DNA of 64,000 nucleotides, taken from positions 558,001 through 622,000 of the forward strand of contig NZ_WTYF01000004.1 of assembly GCF_009827315.1 (NCBI RefSeq). Direction: 5' to 3'. A program made the translations under genes and the position numbers. The notes below the pieces were generated by a model, which was not told the origin of the DNA, did not search any database, and saw only the letters and a program-made list of their open reading frames with translations. Shown here piece by piece: positions 18,000 through 26,525 of this stretch (its first letter is position 1; the number at the start of each line of letters is the position of its first letter). The stretch is from Qipengyuania gaetbuli (GTDB taxonomy: Bacteria; Pseudomonadota; Alphaproteobacteria; Sphingomonadales; Sphingomonadaceae).

Positions 18000-19949
18000 A
18001 TGTCCAGCATGGGCAGTAAATCTCTTGTTTCGTTCGTTTTCCTGGCCGGCAGCGCGCTGGCTTCACCCGCATTCGCGCAGACGATCGAAGTGCCCCAGAG
18101 GACCATGGTAGCCCAGCAGCCCACCCGGATGGCAGCCGCCCTGTCGCAGTGGGAATACCTGACCAAGACTGACAACCTCTCGTTCTCGCAATATGCGGGC
18201 TTCCTTTCCACATATCCCAACTTCCCGAAGGCGGAACTGATCCAGCGCCGCGCGGAAGCCGCGCTCGACAATGATGCGGTCTCGCCGCAATCGCTGGTCG
18301 CTTTCTTCGAACAGTACCCACCGCTATCGAACGGGGCCAAGGCGCGCTATGCCCTCGCCCTTGCCGCGATGAACCGGCCCGAAGCCTTCGACCTCGCCCG
18401 CGCGGCCTGGCGCGGAGGCCGGATGAGCGGCCCGGCAGAAGCTTACATGCAGGGCCTGTTCGGCCAGCGCTTTGGCCCCGAAGACCATGATGCGCGCATG
18501 GATGCGCTGCTCTGGCAGGGCGAATCCGAAGCGGCAGTGCGCCAGATCGTGCGCGTGTCGCCCGCTTATCGCGATATGGCGCAAGCACGCCTCTCGCTCC
18601 TGCAGGGGACCGATCCGGCCAGCATCGGCCTGCGGGTTCCGGCTGGCGCGATGAACGATGCCGGCTACGTCTATAATCTTGCGCGCTACAGGCGCAGCAG
18701 CGGCAACCTGCCCGAAGCGGTGAACCTTCTCGCAACCCGCGCACCGGCATCCACCCCCGCCTTCGACGGCACGGATTTCGTCGTCGAGGCGCTGCGTATC
18801 GCCAAGGGTGCGGGCACCTCGCAGGCGATCGCGATTGCCAGCAAGGTCGACGACCTGTTTGCCCCCGGCACCGACATCTCGCAGGGCAGCTTCCAGCTGC
18901 GCGACAAATACACCGACCTCATGTGGCTCGGCGGCACGAAGGCGCTGTGGTCGATGGGCGACGGCGCGAAAGCCGCCCCTCTGTTCTATCGCTACGGCTC
19001 TGCGGCAAAAAGCCAGCTGACCCGCGCCAAGGGCTTCTACTGGGCTGGCCGCGCCGCGGCGCGCGCAGGCAATCGCGAAGAGGCGCAGCGCTATTGGGAA
19101 ATGGCCGCCCGCCACCCCGAATATTACTACGGCCAGCTCGCGCTGAGCGAACTGGGTCGCCCGATGAAGCAATTCGCCGGCGGCCTTCCCGTCCAGCCCT
19201 CACCGGAACAGCGTGCCGCGTTCAACGCGCAGCCGCTGACGCAGGCCCTGCGCGAAATCTCGCGCAACCGGCGCGCCTGGCAGACGGAACGCGCTTTCTT
19301 CGAAGCCATCGCCGAAAATGCCAGGACGCCCGAAGAAATGGCCCTCGTCGCCGAACTGGCACGCGAGACAGGCCTTGAAGAAATGGCCGTCGTCGCCGGC
19401 ATGGTTGCTGGCGAGCGCGATTTCGCCGATTTCGAATGGCTCGGCTTCCCGACCGTGACCACCCACTCGGGCGCGAACTGGACGATGGTCCATGCGATTG
19501 CCCGGCAGGAAAGCGAATTCGACCGCACCCGTGTCAGCCATGCCGGCGCGCGCGGGATGATGCAGCTGATGCCCGGTACCGCCCGCGAAGAGGCGGGCAA
19601 GCTCGGCATCACCTATATGTCGGCGAACCTGACCGACAGCCCGAGCTACAACATCCGCCTCGGCGATGCGCATTTCGCGCGGCTGATGGACCGCTACAAT
19701 GGCGCCTATCCGCTCGCCATCGCGGCCTACAACGCCGGGCCGGGACGCGTGAACGAATGGCTGCGTCTCAATGGCGATCCCCGCACCGGAGCGGTCGACT
19801 GGATTTCGTGGATCGAACAGATCCCGTCCAATTTCGAGACCCGCTATTACGTCATGCGCGTGATCGGCAACGCGGTCACCTACGCCAATCTGCATCCGGA
19901 CAAGTCGGCCCCCTACGAACGCGATATTCGCCATTACGTCGGGCGCTGA
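18000..19949 (+). CDS. slt: Soluble lytic murein transglycosylase
   Basis: The 649-residue periplasmic enzyme cleaves peptidoglycan with formation of 1,6-anhydro-MurNAc. A signal peptide ending PAFA precedes a long helical superhelix (about 60-470). The C-terminal SLT domain carries the catalytic Glu in IARQESEFDRT (near 505), then SHAGARGMMQLMPGTA and the AAYNAGPGRV motif. The start is the ATG at 18000, about 10 bases after a strong AAGGAGG. The earlier frame start at 17946 lies upstream of that RBS. Length matches Slt70 proteins. Confidence 0.94.
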   Translation: MSSMGSKSLVSFVFLAGSALASPAFAQTIEVPQRTMVAQQPTRMAAALSQWEYLTKTDNLSFSQYAGFLSTYPNFPKAELIQRRAEAALDNDAVSPQSLVAFFEQYPPLSNGAKARYALALAAMNRPEAFDLARAAWRGGRMSGPAEAYMQGLFGQRFGPEDHDARMDALLWQGESEAAVRQIVRVSPAYRDMAQARLSLLQGTDPASIGLRVPAGAMNDAGYVYNLARYRRSSGNLPEAVNLLATRAPASTPAFDGTDFVVEALRIAKGAGTSQAIAIASKVDDLFAPGTDISQGSFQLRDKYTDLMWLGGTKALWSMGDGAKAAPLFYRYGSAAKSQLTRAKGFYWAGRAAARAGNREEAQRYWEMAARHPEYYYGQLALSELGRPMKQFAGGLPVQPSPEQRAAFNAQPLTQALREISRNRRAWQTERAFFEAIAENARTPEEMALVAELARETGLEEMAVVAGMVAGERDFADFEWLGFPTVTTHSGANWTMVHAIARQESEFDRTRVSHAGARGMMQLMPGTAREEAGKLGITYMSANLTDSPSYNIRLGDAHFARLMDRYNGAYPLAIAAYNAGPGRVNEWLRLNGDPRTGAVDWISWIEQIPSNFETRYYVMRVIGNAVTYANLHPDKSAPYERDIRHYVGR

Positions 19950-19972
19950 TAGGCGCTAGAGCCCCTCGCCTG

Positions 19973-20452
19973 ATGCAGGGCAAGACCAATCCGATCACCC
20001 CGGCGGGCTATTCCGCGATGAAGGCGCGTTACGACCACCTGCTGGGCAAAGAGCGCCCAGAGATCGTCGAAATCGTCAGCTGGGCTGCGGGCAATGGCGA
20101 TCGCAGCGAAAACGGCGATTACCTCTATGGCCGCAAGCGCATGCGCGAGATCGACCGCGAGCTTGCCCATCTCGCCCGGCGGATGAAGGCCGCGCGAGTC
20201 ATCGAACCTTCCGAACAGCCCGACAAGAGCCGTGCCTTTTTCGGCGCGCGCGTCACGCTGGCGGACGAGGACGATGTCGAGAAAGTGGTCACGCTCGTCG
20301 GTGATGACGAACAGGACGCGAGTGCCGGAAGGATCGGCTGGTCCAGCCCCCTCGCCCGCGCGCTAAAGGGTGCAAGCATCGGGGATTTGCGCAGCGTGCG
20401 GCTTCCATCGGGCGACAAGGAATGGGAAATCGTGGCAATCGACTATGCGTAG
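19973..20452 (+). CDS. greB: Transcription elongation factor GreB
   Basis: The 159-residue protein rescues backtracked RNA polymerase by stimulating transcript cleavage. The N-terminal coiled coil carries the acidic tip region GDRSENGDYLYGRKRM, and the C-terminal FKBP-like domain contains the FFGARVTLADED and ISLAR-like IGWSSPLARALKG elements. The frame is open far upstream, overlapping slt, but ATG 19973 gives the proper Gre N-terminus (NPITPAGYSAM). It follows slt by 23 bases and overlaps the next gene by 8 bases, so the three probably form one unit. Confidence 0.92.
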   Translation: MQGKTNPITPAGYSAMKARYDHLLGKERPEIVEIVSWAAGNGDRSENGDYLYGRKRMREIDRELAHLARRMKAARVIEPSEQPDKSRAFFGARVTLADEDDVEKVVTLVGDDEQDASAGRIGWSSPLARALKGASIGDLRSVRLPSGDKEWEIVAIDYA

Positions 20453-20930
20453 CCTGTTCGTCGCCTCTCTCCCCCTGCTCTTCGCCGCGCCGCTGGCGGC
20501 GAAGGACGGCCTGGGCGTGTTCGGAGACTGGGGCGCCTTTCGCGATGCCAGCGTGCCGCGTTGTTATGCGATTTCCTCGCCCATACCCGATCGCGGCGCC
20601 ACCAATCGAGGGGCCTATGCCAGCGTCGGCACCTGGCCGCGCCAGCGCATTCGCGGACAGGTCTATTTCAAGCTGTCCCGCCCAGCCCCATCGAAGAGCG
20701 CGACGCTGCGCATCGGCAGGCAGAGCTTTGCCTTGAGGTCCGAAGGCGACGGGGCCTGGGCGCGCGACGCGAAGATGGATGCGGCAATCGTTTCAGCCAT
20801 GCGCTCTGCCAGCGAAATGACAGTCCGCTCGCGCGGGCCCGACGGGCGCAGCTATTCCGCCACCTACCGGCTCGGCGGCGCAGCCAGCGCGCTGGACGCG
20901 GCAACGCTGGCCTGCGCACGGCGCAAATAG
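20445..20930 (+). CDS. Secreted protein resembling the IalB (invasion-associated locus B) family
   Basis: The 161-residue protein has a signal peptide (MRSLFVASLPLLFAAPLAA). A mature domain opens with VFGDWGAFRDASVPRCYAIS, the pattern of IalB-like periplasmic proteins. Two Cys residues (RCYAIS and the C-terminal LACARRK) could form a disulfide. The ATG at 20445 lies inside the end of greB. Family function is unclear outside Bartonella. A terminator follows immediately. The assignment to IalB is by pattern only. Confidence 0.65.
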   Translation: MRSLFVASLPLLFAAPLAAKDGLGVFGDWGAFRDASVPRCYAISSPIPDRGATNRGAYASVGTWPRQRIRGQVYFKLSRPAPSKSATLRIGRQSFALRSEGDGAWARDAKMDAAIVSAMRSASEMTVRSRGPDGRSYSATYRLGGAASALDAATLACARRK

Positions 20931-20932
20931 AA

Positions 20933-20966
20933 ACGGGGCCGGCAGCACGATGGCTACCGGCCCCGT
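20933..20966. terminator. Hairpin terminator between convergent genes
   Basis: A perfect 10-bp GC-rich stem (ACGGGGCCGG with CCGGCCCCGT) around a 14-nt loop sits between the end of the IalB-like gene and the end of the convergent barrel gene. No long T run is present, but the position fits a shared terminator. Confidence 0.65.
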
Positions 20967-20984
20967 CCATCGGTTCAGCTACGC

Positions 20985-21647
20985 TTAGAAGCGGTAGCCG
21001 AAGCCGACCATGACCTGGTGACGATCGGTGTCGATTTCCCCGAGGTCCACGTCGGGCGCGTCACCTTCGAAGTCGAGTTCCGCATCGCTGTAGTTCGAAT
21101 AGCGGTATTCGACCTTGGCGAAGGTGTTCGGGTTGAGCGCGTATTCCACGCCCGCACCCACGCGGAAGCCGTCGGTGTCGATCTTCGAGTTGTACTGCTC
21201 GCCGTCGAACGAGCTTTCGACGTTGTAACGGGCGTTGGTGTAGCCGCCCTTGGCGTAGATCAGCAGGTCCGGCTGGGCGAGCACGCCGACGCGAGCACCG
21301 ACGTAAAGGTCGCGGCCGGTTTCGACTTCGCCGAGGCCGAAGCCTTCGAAATCACCGTCTTCGAACTCGGTGCTGGCGGTGGAATCAGCCAGTTCGGCCT
21401 CGAGACCGAGGACGACGCCGCCGGCGTTGAAGTCATAGCCGACGCCCACGCCGTAGCCGATGCCTTCGATCGACTGGTCGTTGTCTTCGTTGGCGTCGTC
21501 ATCGACCGTGCTGCCGGCCTTGCTCACGTCGTAACCGCCGAGCACTTCGACGCGCGGGCCGGTGAAGGGCGTGTTATCCTGCGCCATGGCGGGGGTTGCG
21601 ACTGCTGCTGCCGTACCTGCGACCAGAAGGGCTGCGAACTTGTTCAT
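20985..21647 (-). CDS. Outer-membrane beta-barrel protein (opacity/OmpA-like porin family)
   Basis: The 220-residue protein has a signal peptide (MNKFAALLVAGTAAAVATPAMA). Alternating strands typical of an 8-stranded barrel follow (GIGYGVGVGYDF, LYVGARVGVLAQ, YAKGGYTNARYN, TFAKVEYRYSNY), with acidic external loops (DDDANEDNDQ). It ends in the outer-membrane signature VGFGYRF with terminal Phe. It resembles the Omp25/Omp31-type barrels of alphaproteobacteria. Start at ATG 21647 with GGAG upstream; the longer frame is non-coding. The 280-base divergent region to rlmN holds its promoter and a TGCACAA...TTGTGCA inverted repeat near 21734-21763. Confidence 0.88.
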   Translation of the reverse strand: MNKFAALLVAGTAAAVATPAMAQDNTPFTGPRVEVLGGYDVSKAGSTVDDDANEDNDQSIEGIGYGVGVGYDFNAGGVVLGLEAELADSTASTEFEDGDFEGFGLGEVETGRDLYVGARVGVLAQPDLLIYAKGGYTNARYNVESSFDGEQYNSKIDTDGFRVGAGVEYALNPNTFAKVEYRYSNYSDAELDFEGDAPDVDLGEIDTDRHQVMVGFGYRF

Positions 21648-21930
21648 TGGGTAACTCCATTGTTGTTTTCTACGCACCGTCAGCGATGCGTGGACCCATT
21701 CAACGGAGCGGCGGGCGTCGCGTTTCATGAACGCTGCACAACAAGAGCGCGTTGTTTTTGTGCAACAAAATTGTCGACGAGCTGCACACGTTGTGCGACG
21801 AAACGACGCGAACCGGAAAAATCGACGAAGCGGTTTGAATTGGGCGCAGAATGCGGAAACCGAATGCGCTTTTGCGGATTGGTCGCGCCCCTTTCCTTTG
21901 CGTGCGCTCGCGACTATATGCGGCGCTCCC

Positions 21931-23172
21931 ATGGCCGACACGACACTCATGAGCATTCCCGGGCAGATCGACCCGGTTCCCGTCGCGCGTGACATCACGC
22001 CGCGCGCCGATGGCCGCATCGATTTGATCGGCCTGCCCAAGGACCGCATCCGCGAACTCTTCGCCGACGCAGGGCTGGAGCCCAAGCAGGCCAAGCTGCG
22101 CGCCAAGCAGGTGTTCCACTGGCTCTACCACCGCGGCGTAACCGATTTCGAGGCCATGACCGACATCGCCAAGACGATGCGCCCGTGGCTTGCGGAACGC
22201 TTCGTCATTGGCCGCCCCGACGTGGTCGAGGCCCAGCATTCGGTCGACGGCACCCGCAAGTGGTTGCTCCGCACTGCCGACGGCCACGACTTCGAGATGG
22301 TCTTCATCCCCGACGCTGACCGCGGCACCCTGTGCGTGTCGAGCCAGGTCGGCTGCACGCTCAACTGCCGCTTCTGCCACACCGGCACGATGAAGCTGGT
22401 GCGCAATTTGACACCCGGCGAAATCGTCGGCCAGGTCATGCTGGCGCGCGATGCGCTGGGCGAATGGCCCAAGGGTTCGATGGCCGGCCTCGACGAGGCT
22501 GAGGACGAGGGCCATTATACCTCCGACGGCCGCCTGCTCACCAACATCGTGATGATGGGCATGGGCGAACCGCTCTACAATTTCGACAATGTGAAGGGCG
22601 CGCTGAAGCTCGTCATGGACGGCGACGGGCTGGCCCTGTCGAAGCGCCGTATCACCCTGTCGACCAGCGGCGTCGTGCCGATGATGGACCGCTGCGGCGA
22701 AGAAATCGGCGTGAACCTCGCCGTTTCGCTCCATGCGGTAACCAAGGAAATCCGCGACGAGATCGTGCCGCTGAACAAGAAATACGGCATCGAGGAACTG
22801 CTCGAAGCCTGCGCGGCCTATCCCGGCGCCAGCAACGCCCGCCGCATCACGTTCGAATACGTGATGCTCAAGGACAAGAACGACAGCGACGAACACGCGC
22901 GCGAGCTCGTCCGCCTGCTCAAGCACTACAAGCTGCCGGCGAAGGTGAACCTCATCCCCTTCAACCCCTGGCCGGGCGCGGAATACGACACTTCGACGCC
23001 GGAACGGGTGAAGCGCTTTTCCGATATCGTGTTCGAAGGCGGCATCAGCGCGCCGGTCCGCACCCCGCGCGGGCGCGACATCGACGCGGCCTGCGGCCAG
23101 CTTAAGACGGCGGCCGAGAAGAAGAGCCGCGCCCAGCTGGACCGCGAGGCGGCAGAGGCTGCTTCCGCGTGA
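21931..23172 (+). CDS. rlmN: 23S rRNA (adenine-2503-C2) / tRNA methyltransferase RlmN
   Basis: This radical-SAM enzyme methylates C2 of A2503 in 23S rRNA and A37 in some tRNAs. The 413-residue protein has the N-terminal helical domain, the [4Fe-4S] motif in [16 protein letters not shown] (CxxxCxxC, near residue 142), the [12 protein letters not shown] motif and the [10 protein letters not shown] strand. The catalytic Cys pair includes one near the C-terminus (the AACGQL region). Start chosen at ATG 21931; a second in-frame ATG at 21949 is possible. It overlaps the next gene by GTGA. Confidence 0.96.
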   Translation: MADTTLMSIPGQIDPVPVARDITPRADGRIDLIGLPKDRIRELFADAGLEPKQAKLRAKQVFHWLYHRGVTDFEAMTDIAKTMRPWLAERFVIGRPDVVEAQHSVDGTRKWLLRTADGHDFEMVFIPDADRGTLCVSSQVGCTLNCRFCHTGTMKLVRNLTPGEIVGQVMLARDALGEWPKGSMAGLDEAEDEGHYTSDGRLLTNIVMMGMGEPLYNFDNVKGALKLVMDGDGLALSKRRITLSTSGVVPMMDRCGEEIGVNLAVSLHAVTKEIRDEIVPLNKKYGIEELLEACAAYPGASNARRITFEYVMLKDKNDSDEHARELVRLLKHYKLPAKVNLIPFNPWPGAEYDTSTPERVKRFSDIVFEGGISAPVRTPRGRDIDAACGQLKTAAEKKSRAQLDREAAEAASA

Positions 23173-23777
23173 GCGATAGCGCAACGCTGGCCTATTACGA
23201 GCGCGCAGCGCCCCGTTATACAGCCAGCAGTGCGCAAGATCGCCACCAACTGCTTGACCCGTTCCTAGACCGCTTGGCGCCGGGCGCGGAAATTCTCGAA
23301 CTCGGCTGCGGCATAGGCCTCGATTCCGCGCATATCCTGAAACGCGGTTTCACCCTCGACGCGACCGATGGGGCCGCGGCCATGGTCCGCAAGGCGAACG
23401 AGCGTTTCGACGTCGGCGCCCGGCAGATGCGCTTCGACGAGCTCGCTGCGGTCGAGCGCTACGACGCCATCTGGGCACATGCCTGCCTGCATCACCTGCC
23501 GCGTGCGGACCTTCCCCCGGTGATCGCCAGGATTTCCCGGGCCCTCAAACCCGGAGGACTGCACTTTGCGAACTACAAGCTGGGCGACGAAGAACACCCA
23601 GACGAAGGACGCGACACCACGGGTCGATGGTCGAGCCTGCCAACTTCGGACTGGCTGGATGCGCTCTATGGCGAGGTGGGTTTCATGATCGAGCATCGTT
23701 ACTCGTACAATGCCGCCAGCACCGACGGAACGCGCCGCGACTGGTACGCACTGACGGTCAGGAAAGGTACGCAATGA
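23169..23777 (+). CDS. Class I SAM-dependent methyltransferase
   Basis: The 202-residue cytosolic protein has motif [17 protein letters not shown], strand 2 LDATDGA, and a motif IV / post-IV region [18 protein letters not shown]. It belongs to the broad type 11/12 group, and its substrate is unknown. The GTG start overlaps the rlmN stop (GTGA), and its own stop overlaps the ATG of the MOSC gene (ATGA), so the three genes are translationally coupled. Confidence 0.82.
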   Translation: MSDSATLAYYERAAPRYTASSAQDRHQLLDPFLDRLAPGAEILELGCGIGLDSAHILKRGFTLDATDGAAAMVRKANERFDVGARQMRFDELAAVERYDAIWAHACLHHLPRADLPPVIARISRALKPGGLHFANYKLGDEEHPDEGRDTTGRWSSLPTSDWLDALYGEVGFMIEHRYSYNAASTDGTRRDWYALTVRKGTQ

Positions 23778-24415
23778 CCTGCGAAATCCGGGCGATCTGC
23801 GTCGGCCTGCCGAAGCCCTTCAACGGTGCCGAACCGAGCGCAATCGCAAAGGCTCCGGTCGCAGGACGGGTAAAAATCCGCGCCTTCGGCATCGAAGGCG
23901 ACATGGTCGCGGACACGAAGCACCACGGCGGGGCCGACATGGCGGTGCATCACTATCCGGGCGACCACTATGCCGACTGGAACGACTGGCTCGGCGGCCA
24001 CGAACTGCTCGCAGGCCCTGCCGCATTCGGCGAGAACCTCATGTCGCTCGGCCTCGTGGAAACGCAGGTCCATGTCGGCGACCGGTTCCGCCTCGGCACC
24101 GCGATCCTCGAGATCAGCCAGGGCCGCCAGCCCTGCTGGAAAATCGAACACCGCTTCCAGCGCAAGGGCATGGTCGCACGCATCCTAGAGACGGGGCGGT
24201 GCGGCTGGTACTACCGCGTGATCGAGGAAGGCGAGGCCGCCGCTGGCGACAGGCTCGAACGCATCGAGACCGTGAACCCGGAATGGTCCGTCGCACGGGT
24301 GTTCGCAGCGCTCTATGACAAGGCGAATCCGCCCTCGCCAGCGGACCTCGAAACGCTCGCCAACATGAACCGGCTGAGCGAGGTCTGGCGCGGCAAGGCA
24401 GCCGCAAAGCTCTGA
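23774..24415 (+). CDS. MOSC domain-containing protein (YiiM-like)
   Basis: The 213-residue protein has a MOSC (molybdenum cofactor sulfurase C-terminal) domain with IEGDMVADTKHHGGADMAVHHYP, the FGENL motif and the conserved Cys in ISQGRQPCWKIEHRF. YiiM-type proteins reduce N-hydroxylated bases and related compounds using the molybdenum cofactor. That substrate range is known for the family only. Start at ATG 23774 by ATGA overlap; the longer frame overlaps the methyltransferase gene. Confidence 0.88.
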   Translation: MTCEIRAICVGLPKPFNGAEPSAIAKAPVAGRVKIRAFGIEGDMVADTKHHGGADMAVHHYPGDHYADWNDWLGGHELLAGPAAFGENLMSLGLVETQVHVGDRFRLGTAILEISQGRQPCWKIEHRFQRKGMVARILETGRCGWYYRVIEEGEAAAGDRLERIETVNPEWSVARVFAALYDKANPPSPADLETLANMNRLSEVWRGKAAAKL

Positions 24416-24543
24416 ATTGCGAACAACTCGTCCCGCGTTTCCCCACGGTTTATCGCTAATTTCGGGTTAAGCGCATTCGTTCAGGCGCGGTTGTAATAGC
24501 CGGCGCATTCTGGCGGTCGAACAATCCTAAAAGGGACCGCACA

Positions 24544-24930
24544 ATGAAGAAGATCGCTCTCGCTTTTGCTACCGGCACGATGGCCCTCACCGGCCTTGGC
24601 ACCGCAGCGCCCGCTGCCGCTGACCCGCCACACTGGGCCCCGGCCCACGGCAAGCGCGCCAAGGACCGCGCCATGTACGATTCGCGCGGTTACTACGTCG
24701 AACCGCGCCGGATCACCCGTGACAGCTACATGTGGCGTGGCCGCGATGGCCGTTACTACTGCAAGCGCGACAATGGCACGACCGGCCTGGTGATCGGCGC
24801 AGGCGTCGGCGCCCTTGCCGGCCATGAGCTCGCCGGCCGCGGCGACAAGACGCTCGGCGCGATCCTCGGCGGTGCGATCGGCGCCGTGGTCGGACGCGAA
24901 ATCGACCGTGGCAGCCTGAGCTGCCGTTGA
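24544..24930 (+). CDS. Glycine-zipper 2TM domain secreted/envelope protein
   Basis: The 128-residue protein has a signal peptide (cleavage near TAAPAAA) and a basic, Tyr-rich middle (RDGRYYCKRDNGTTG). A Gly-rich zipper follows (IGAGVGALAGHELAGRGDKT, then ILGGAIGAVVGREIDRG), of the 17-kDa antigen / glycine-zipper 2TM type. Such proteins sit in the envelope; their role is unclear. Two Cys, one near residue 78 and one at the C-terminus, could pair. A monocistronic unit: 128 bases of promoter region precede it, and a small hairpin (GTAGG-gcttt-CCTAC, 24935-24949) follows. Confidence 0.8.
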   Translation: MKKIALAFATGTMALTGLGTAAPAAADPPHWAPAHGKRAKDRAMYDSRGYYVEPRRITRDSYMWRGRDGRYYCKRDNGTTGLVIGAGVGALAGHELAGRGDKTLGAILGGAIGAVVGREIDRGSLSCR

Positions 24931-25011
24931 CCTTGTAGGGCTTTCCTACCTGCGCCAGCGCCGCTAGGCGTTGGGCATGCAAGGACCGCAAAGCCTTCCC
25001 AAGATACATGG

Positions 25012-25044
25012 CGCCGCTCCCGATCCGTCGGGGGCGGCGTTTTT
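25012..25044 (+). terminator. Strong rho-independent terminator, possibly of a small RNA
   Basis: A 10-bp stem with one G-U pair (CGCCGCTCCC with GGGGGCGGCG), 8-nt loop and a T5 tail. It lies 80 bases after the glycine-zipper gene, which already has a small hairpin. The stretch 24950-25011 could therefore be the body of a short independent RNA. I see no clear promoter for one. Confidence 0.75.
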
Positions 25045-25048
25045 GCTG

Positions 25049-25082
25049 CAGGACCGTGTTCCATCCGTTCCACCCTGTAGGA
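25049..25082 (+). repeat. 34-nt dispersed repeat, copy A
   Basis: This 34-nt sequence recurs at 34054-34087 on the other strand with a single difference (33/34 identical). Its core holds two direct TTCCA units 9 bases apart (TTCCATCCGTTCCA) and it ends CCCTGTAGGA. Here the last bases supply the Shine-Dalgarno (AGGAG, 25079-25083), 6 bases before the start of the SDR gene. Confidence 0.8.
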
Positions 25083-25089
25083 GTACGCG

Positions 25090-25857
25090 ATGAGCGCTCC
25101 TGCCGTGCTCGTGACGGGCGGAGCGGCACGGATCGGTGCCGCGATCAGCCGCGCCTTTGCCGCTGCCGGATGGCACGTGGTCATCCACTACCGCGATTCC
25201 AGCGACGAGGCTGAAGCGCTCGCCGCCACCCTGCCCTCTGCCGAAACGGTCCGCTGCGACCTGTCCGACATGCAGGCGGCGTTGGCGATGATCGGCAATC
25301 TGACAGAACGGCTCGATGACTGGCGGGTGCTGGTCAACAATGCCTCGCTGTTCGAGTGGGACGATGTAACCGCGCTCGACCTGCCGACGAACGAACGGGC
25401 GATGCAGGTCAACGCCCAGACACCCGCGCGCATGGCGCAGGCCTTTCTCGCCCATGCCCGGGCGCAGGGCGGTCGCAGGGTCATTCAGGTCACCGACCAG
25501 AAGCTGCGCAACCCCAACCCCGACTTCTTCAGCTACACCATGAGCAAGCACGCGCTGGACGCGACCATCCCGATGCTGGCGATGGGCGCAGCGCAGCCCG
25601 ACGACCGGATCTACGGATTGGCGCCTGGTGCAATCCTGCCGAGCCACGACCAGTCCGACGCGGAAGCCGAAGTGTCGCACCGCCTGAACCTGCTCGCCCG
25701 CCGTACCGGACCCGCTGAAATCGCGGATGCCGCCCTTTTCCTCGCTTCGGGAGCGCTGGCGAGCGGCCAGACGCTCTACATCGACAGCGGGCAGCACCTC
25801 ATGCGGCAGGACCGCGATGTCATCTATCTCGCCCGCGAAGGGGCCGGGGCATCGTGA
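25090..25857 (+). CDS. SDR-family oxidoreductase, pteridine reductase (FolM/PTR1)-like
   Basis: The 255-residue short-chain dehydrogenase has the NAD(P) motif VTGGAARIG (TGxxxxxG) and an Arg-containing strand-2 end (HYRDSSDEAEA), which suggests NADP(H). The NNAS motif is present, with the catalytic Tyr/Lys in FFSYTMSKHALDATI. The pattern ITDQ/VTDQKLRNPNPDFFSY fits FolM / PTR1-type dihydromonapterin or dihydrofolate reductases. The start codon is preceded by AGGAG taken from the dispersed repeat. It overlaps the cytochrome b gene by GTGA, so a pterin reductase is coupled to a molybdopterin enzyme pair. A functional link is inference. Confidence 0.78.
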   Translation: MSAPAVLVTGGAARIGAAISRAFAAAGWHVVIHYRDSSDEAEALAATLPSAETVRCDLSDMQAALAMIGNLTERLDDWRVLVNNASLFEWDDVTALDLPTNERAMQVNAQTPARMAQAFLAHARAQGGRRVIQVTDQKLRNPNPDFFSYTMSKHALDATIPMLAMGAAQPDDRIYGLAPGAILPSHDQSDAEAEVSHRLNLLARRTGPAEIADAALFLASGALASGQTLYIDSGQHLMRQDRDVIYLAREGAGAS

Positions 25858-26525
25858 AGCGCCACGCCCTTTCCACGAGGATGTGGCACTGGGTGAACCT
25901 CGTGTGCGTGGTGGTCCTGTTCATGTCGGGCCTCACCATCTCGAACGCGCACCGGCTGCTCTACTGGGGCGATTGGGGCTTCTCGCGCTCGCAGGCATGG
26001 CTCGAAGTGCCCCGCTTTCCCGACTGGATGACCATTCCCGGCTATTACGACCTCGCACTTGCGCGGGACTGGCACATCCTGACGGCCTGGCCCTTTGCGC
26101 TGGGATTGCTTTTCATGTGGGCCGCGATGCTGCTGAACCGGCATTTCCGTCGCGACATCGCGACCGCGCGCAGCGAATGGCGCTGGCCGGCAATCCGCGA
26201 AGACATCCTCCGTCACCTGAAGCTCGATTTCGACCACGGCGGCGGCAAGTACAACTTCCTCCAGAAGCTCGCCTACGGACTCGTCCTCGGCGTGTTCCTC
26301 CCGATGATGGTGTTCACGGGACTCGCAATCAGCCCGGGTATCGAGCCGGTGCTCGGCTGGATGGTCGACTTGCTCGGAGGCAGGCAATCGGCGCGCAGCC
26401 TGCACTTCATCTTCGCCTTCGCACTGTTCGGCTTCTTTCTTGTCCACCTGGCACTCGTGCTGCTGTCCGGTCCGGTGAAGCAGGTGGGCGCGATGATTAC
26501 AGGGGGCCGCAGCGATGAAGCGTAG
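25854..26525 (+). CDS. Cytochrome b/b6 domain-containing membrane protein
   Basis: The 223-residue inner-membrane protein resembles the cytochrome b561 / Ni-Fe hydrogenase b-subunit fold. About four to five hydrophobic helices carry candidate heme ligand His in STRMWHWVNL, DWHILTAWPF and SARSLHFIFAFALFG. It passes electrons from quinol to a periplasmic partner. GTG start overlapping the SDR stop; it overlaps the downstream molybdopterin oxidoreductase by 11 bases, which is the obvious partner. Confidence 0.85.
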   Translation: MKRHALSTRMWHWVNLVCVVVLFMSGLTISNAHRLLYWGDWGFSRSQAWLEVPRFPDWMTIPGYYDLALARDWHILTAWPFALGLLFMWAAMLLNRHFRRDIATARSEWRWPAIREDILRHLKLDFDHGGGKYNFLQKLAYGLVLGVFLPMMVFTGLAISPGIEPVLGWMVDLLGGRQSARSLHFIFAFALFGFFLVHLALVLLSGPVKQVGAMITGGRSDEA

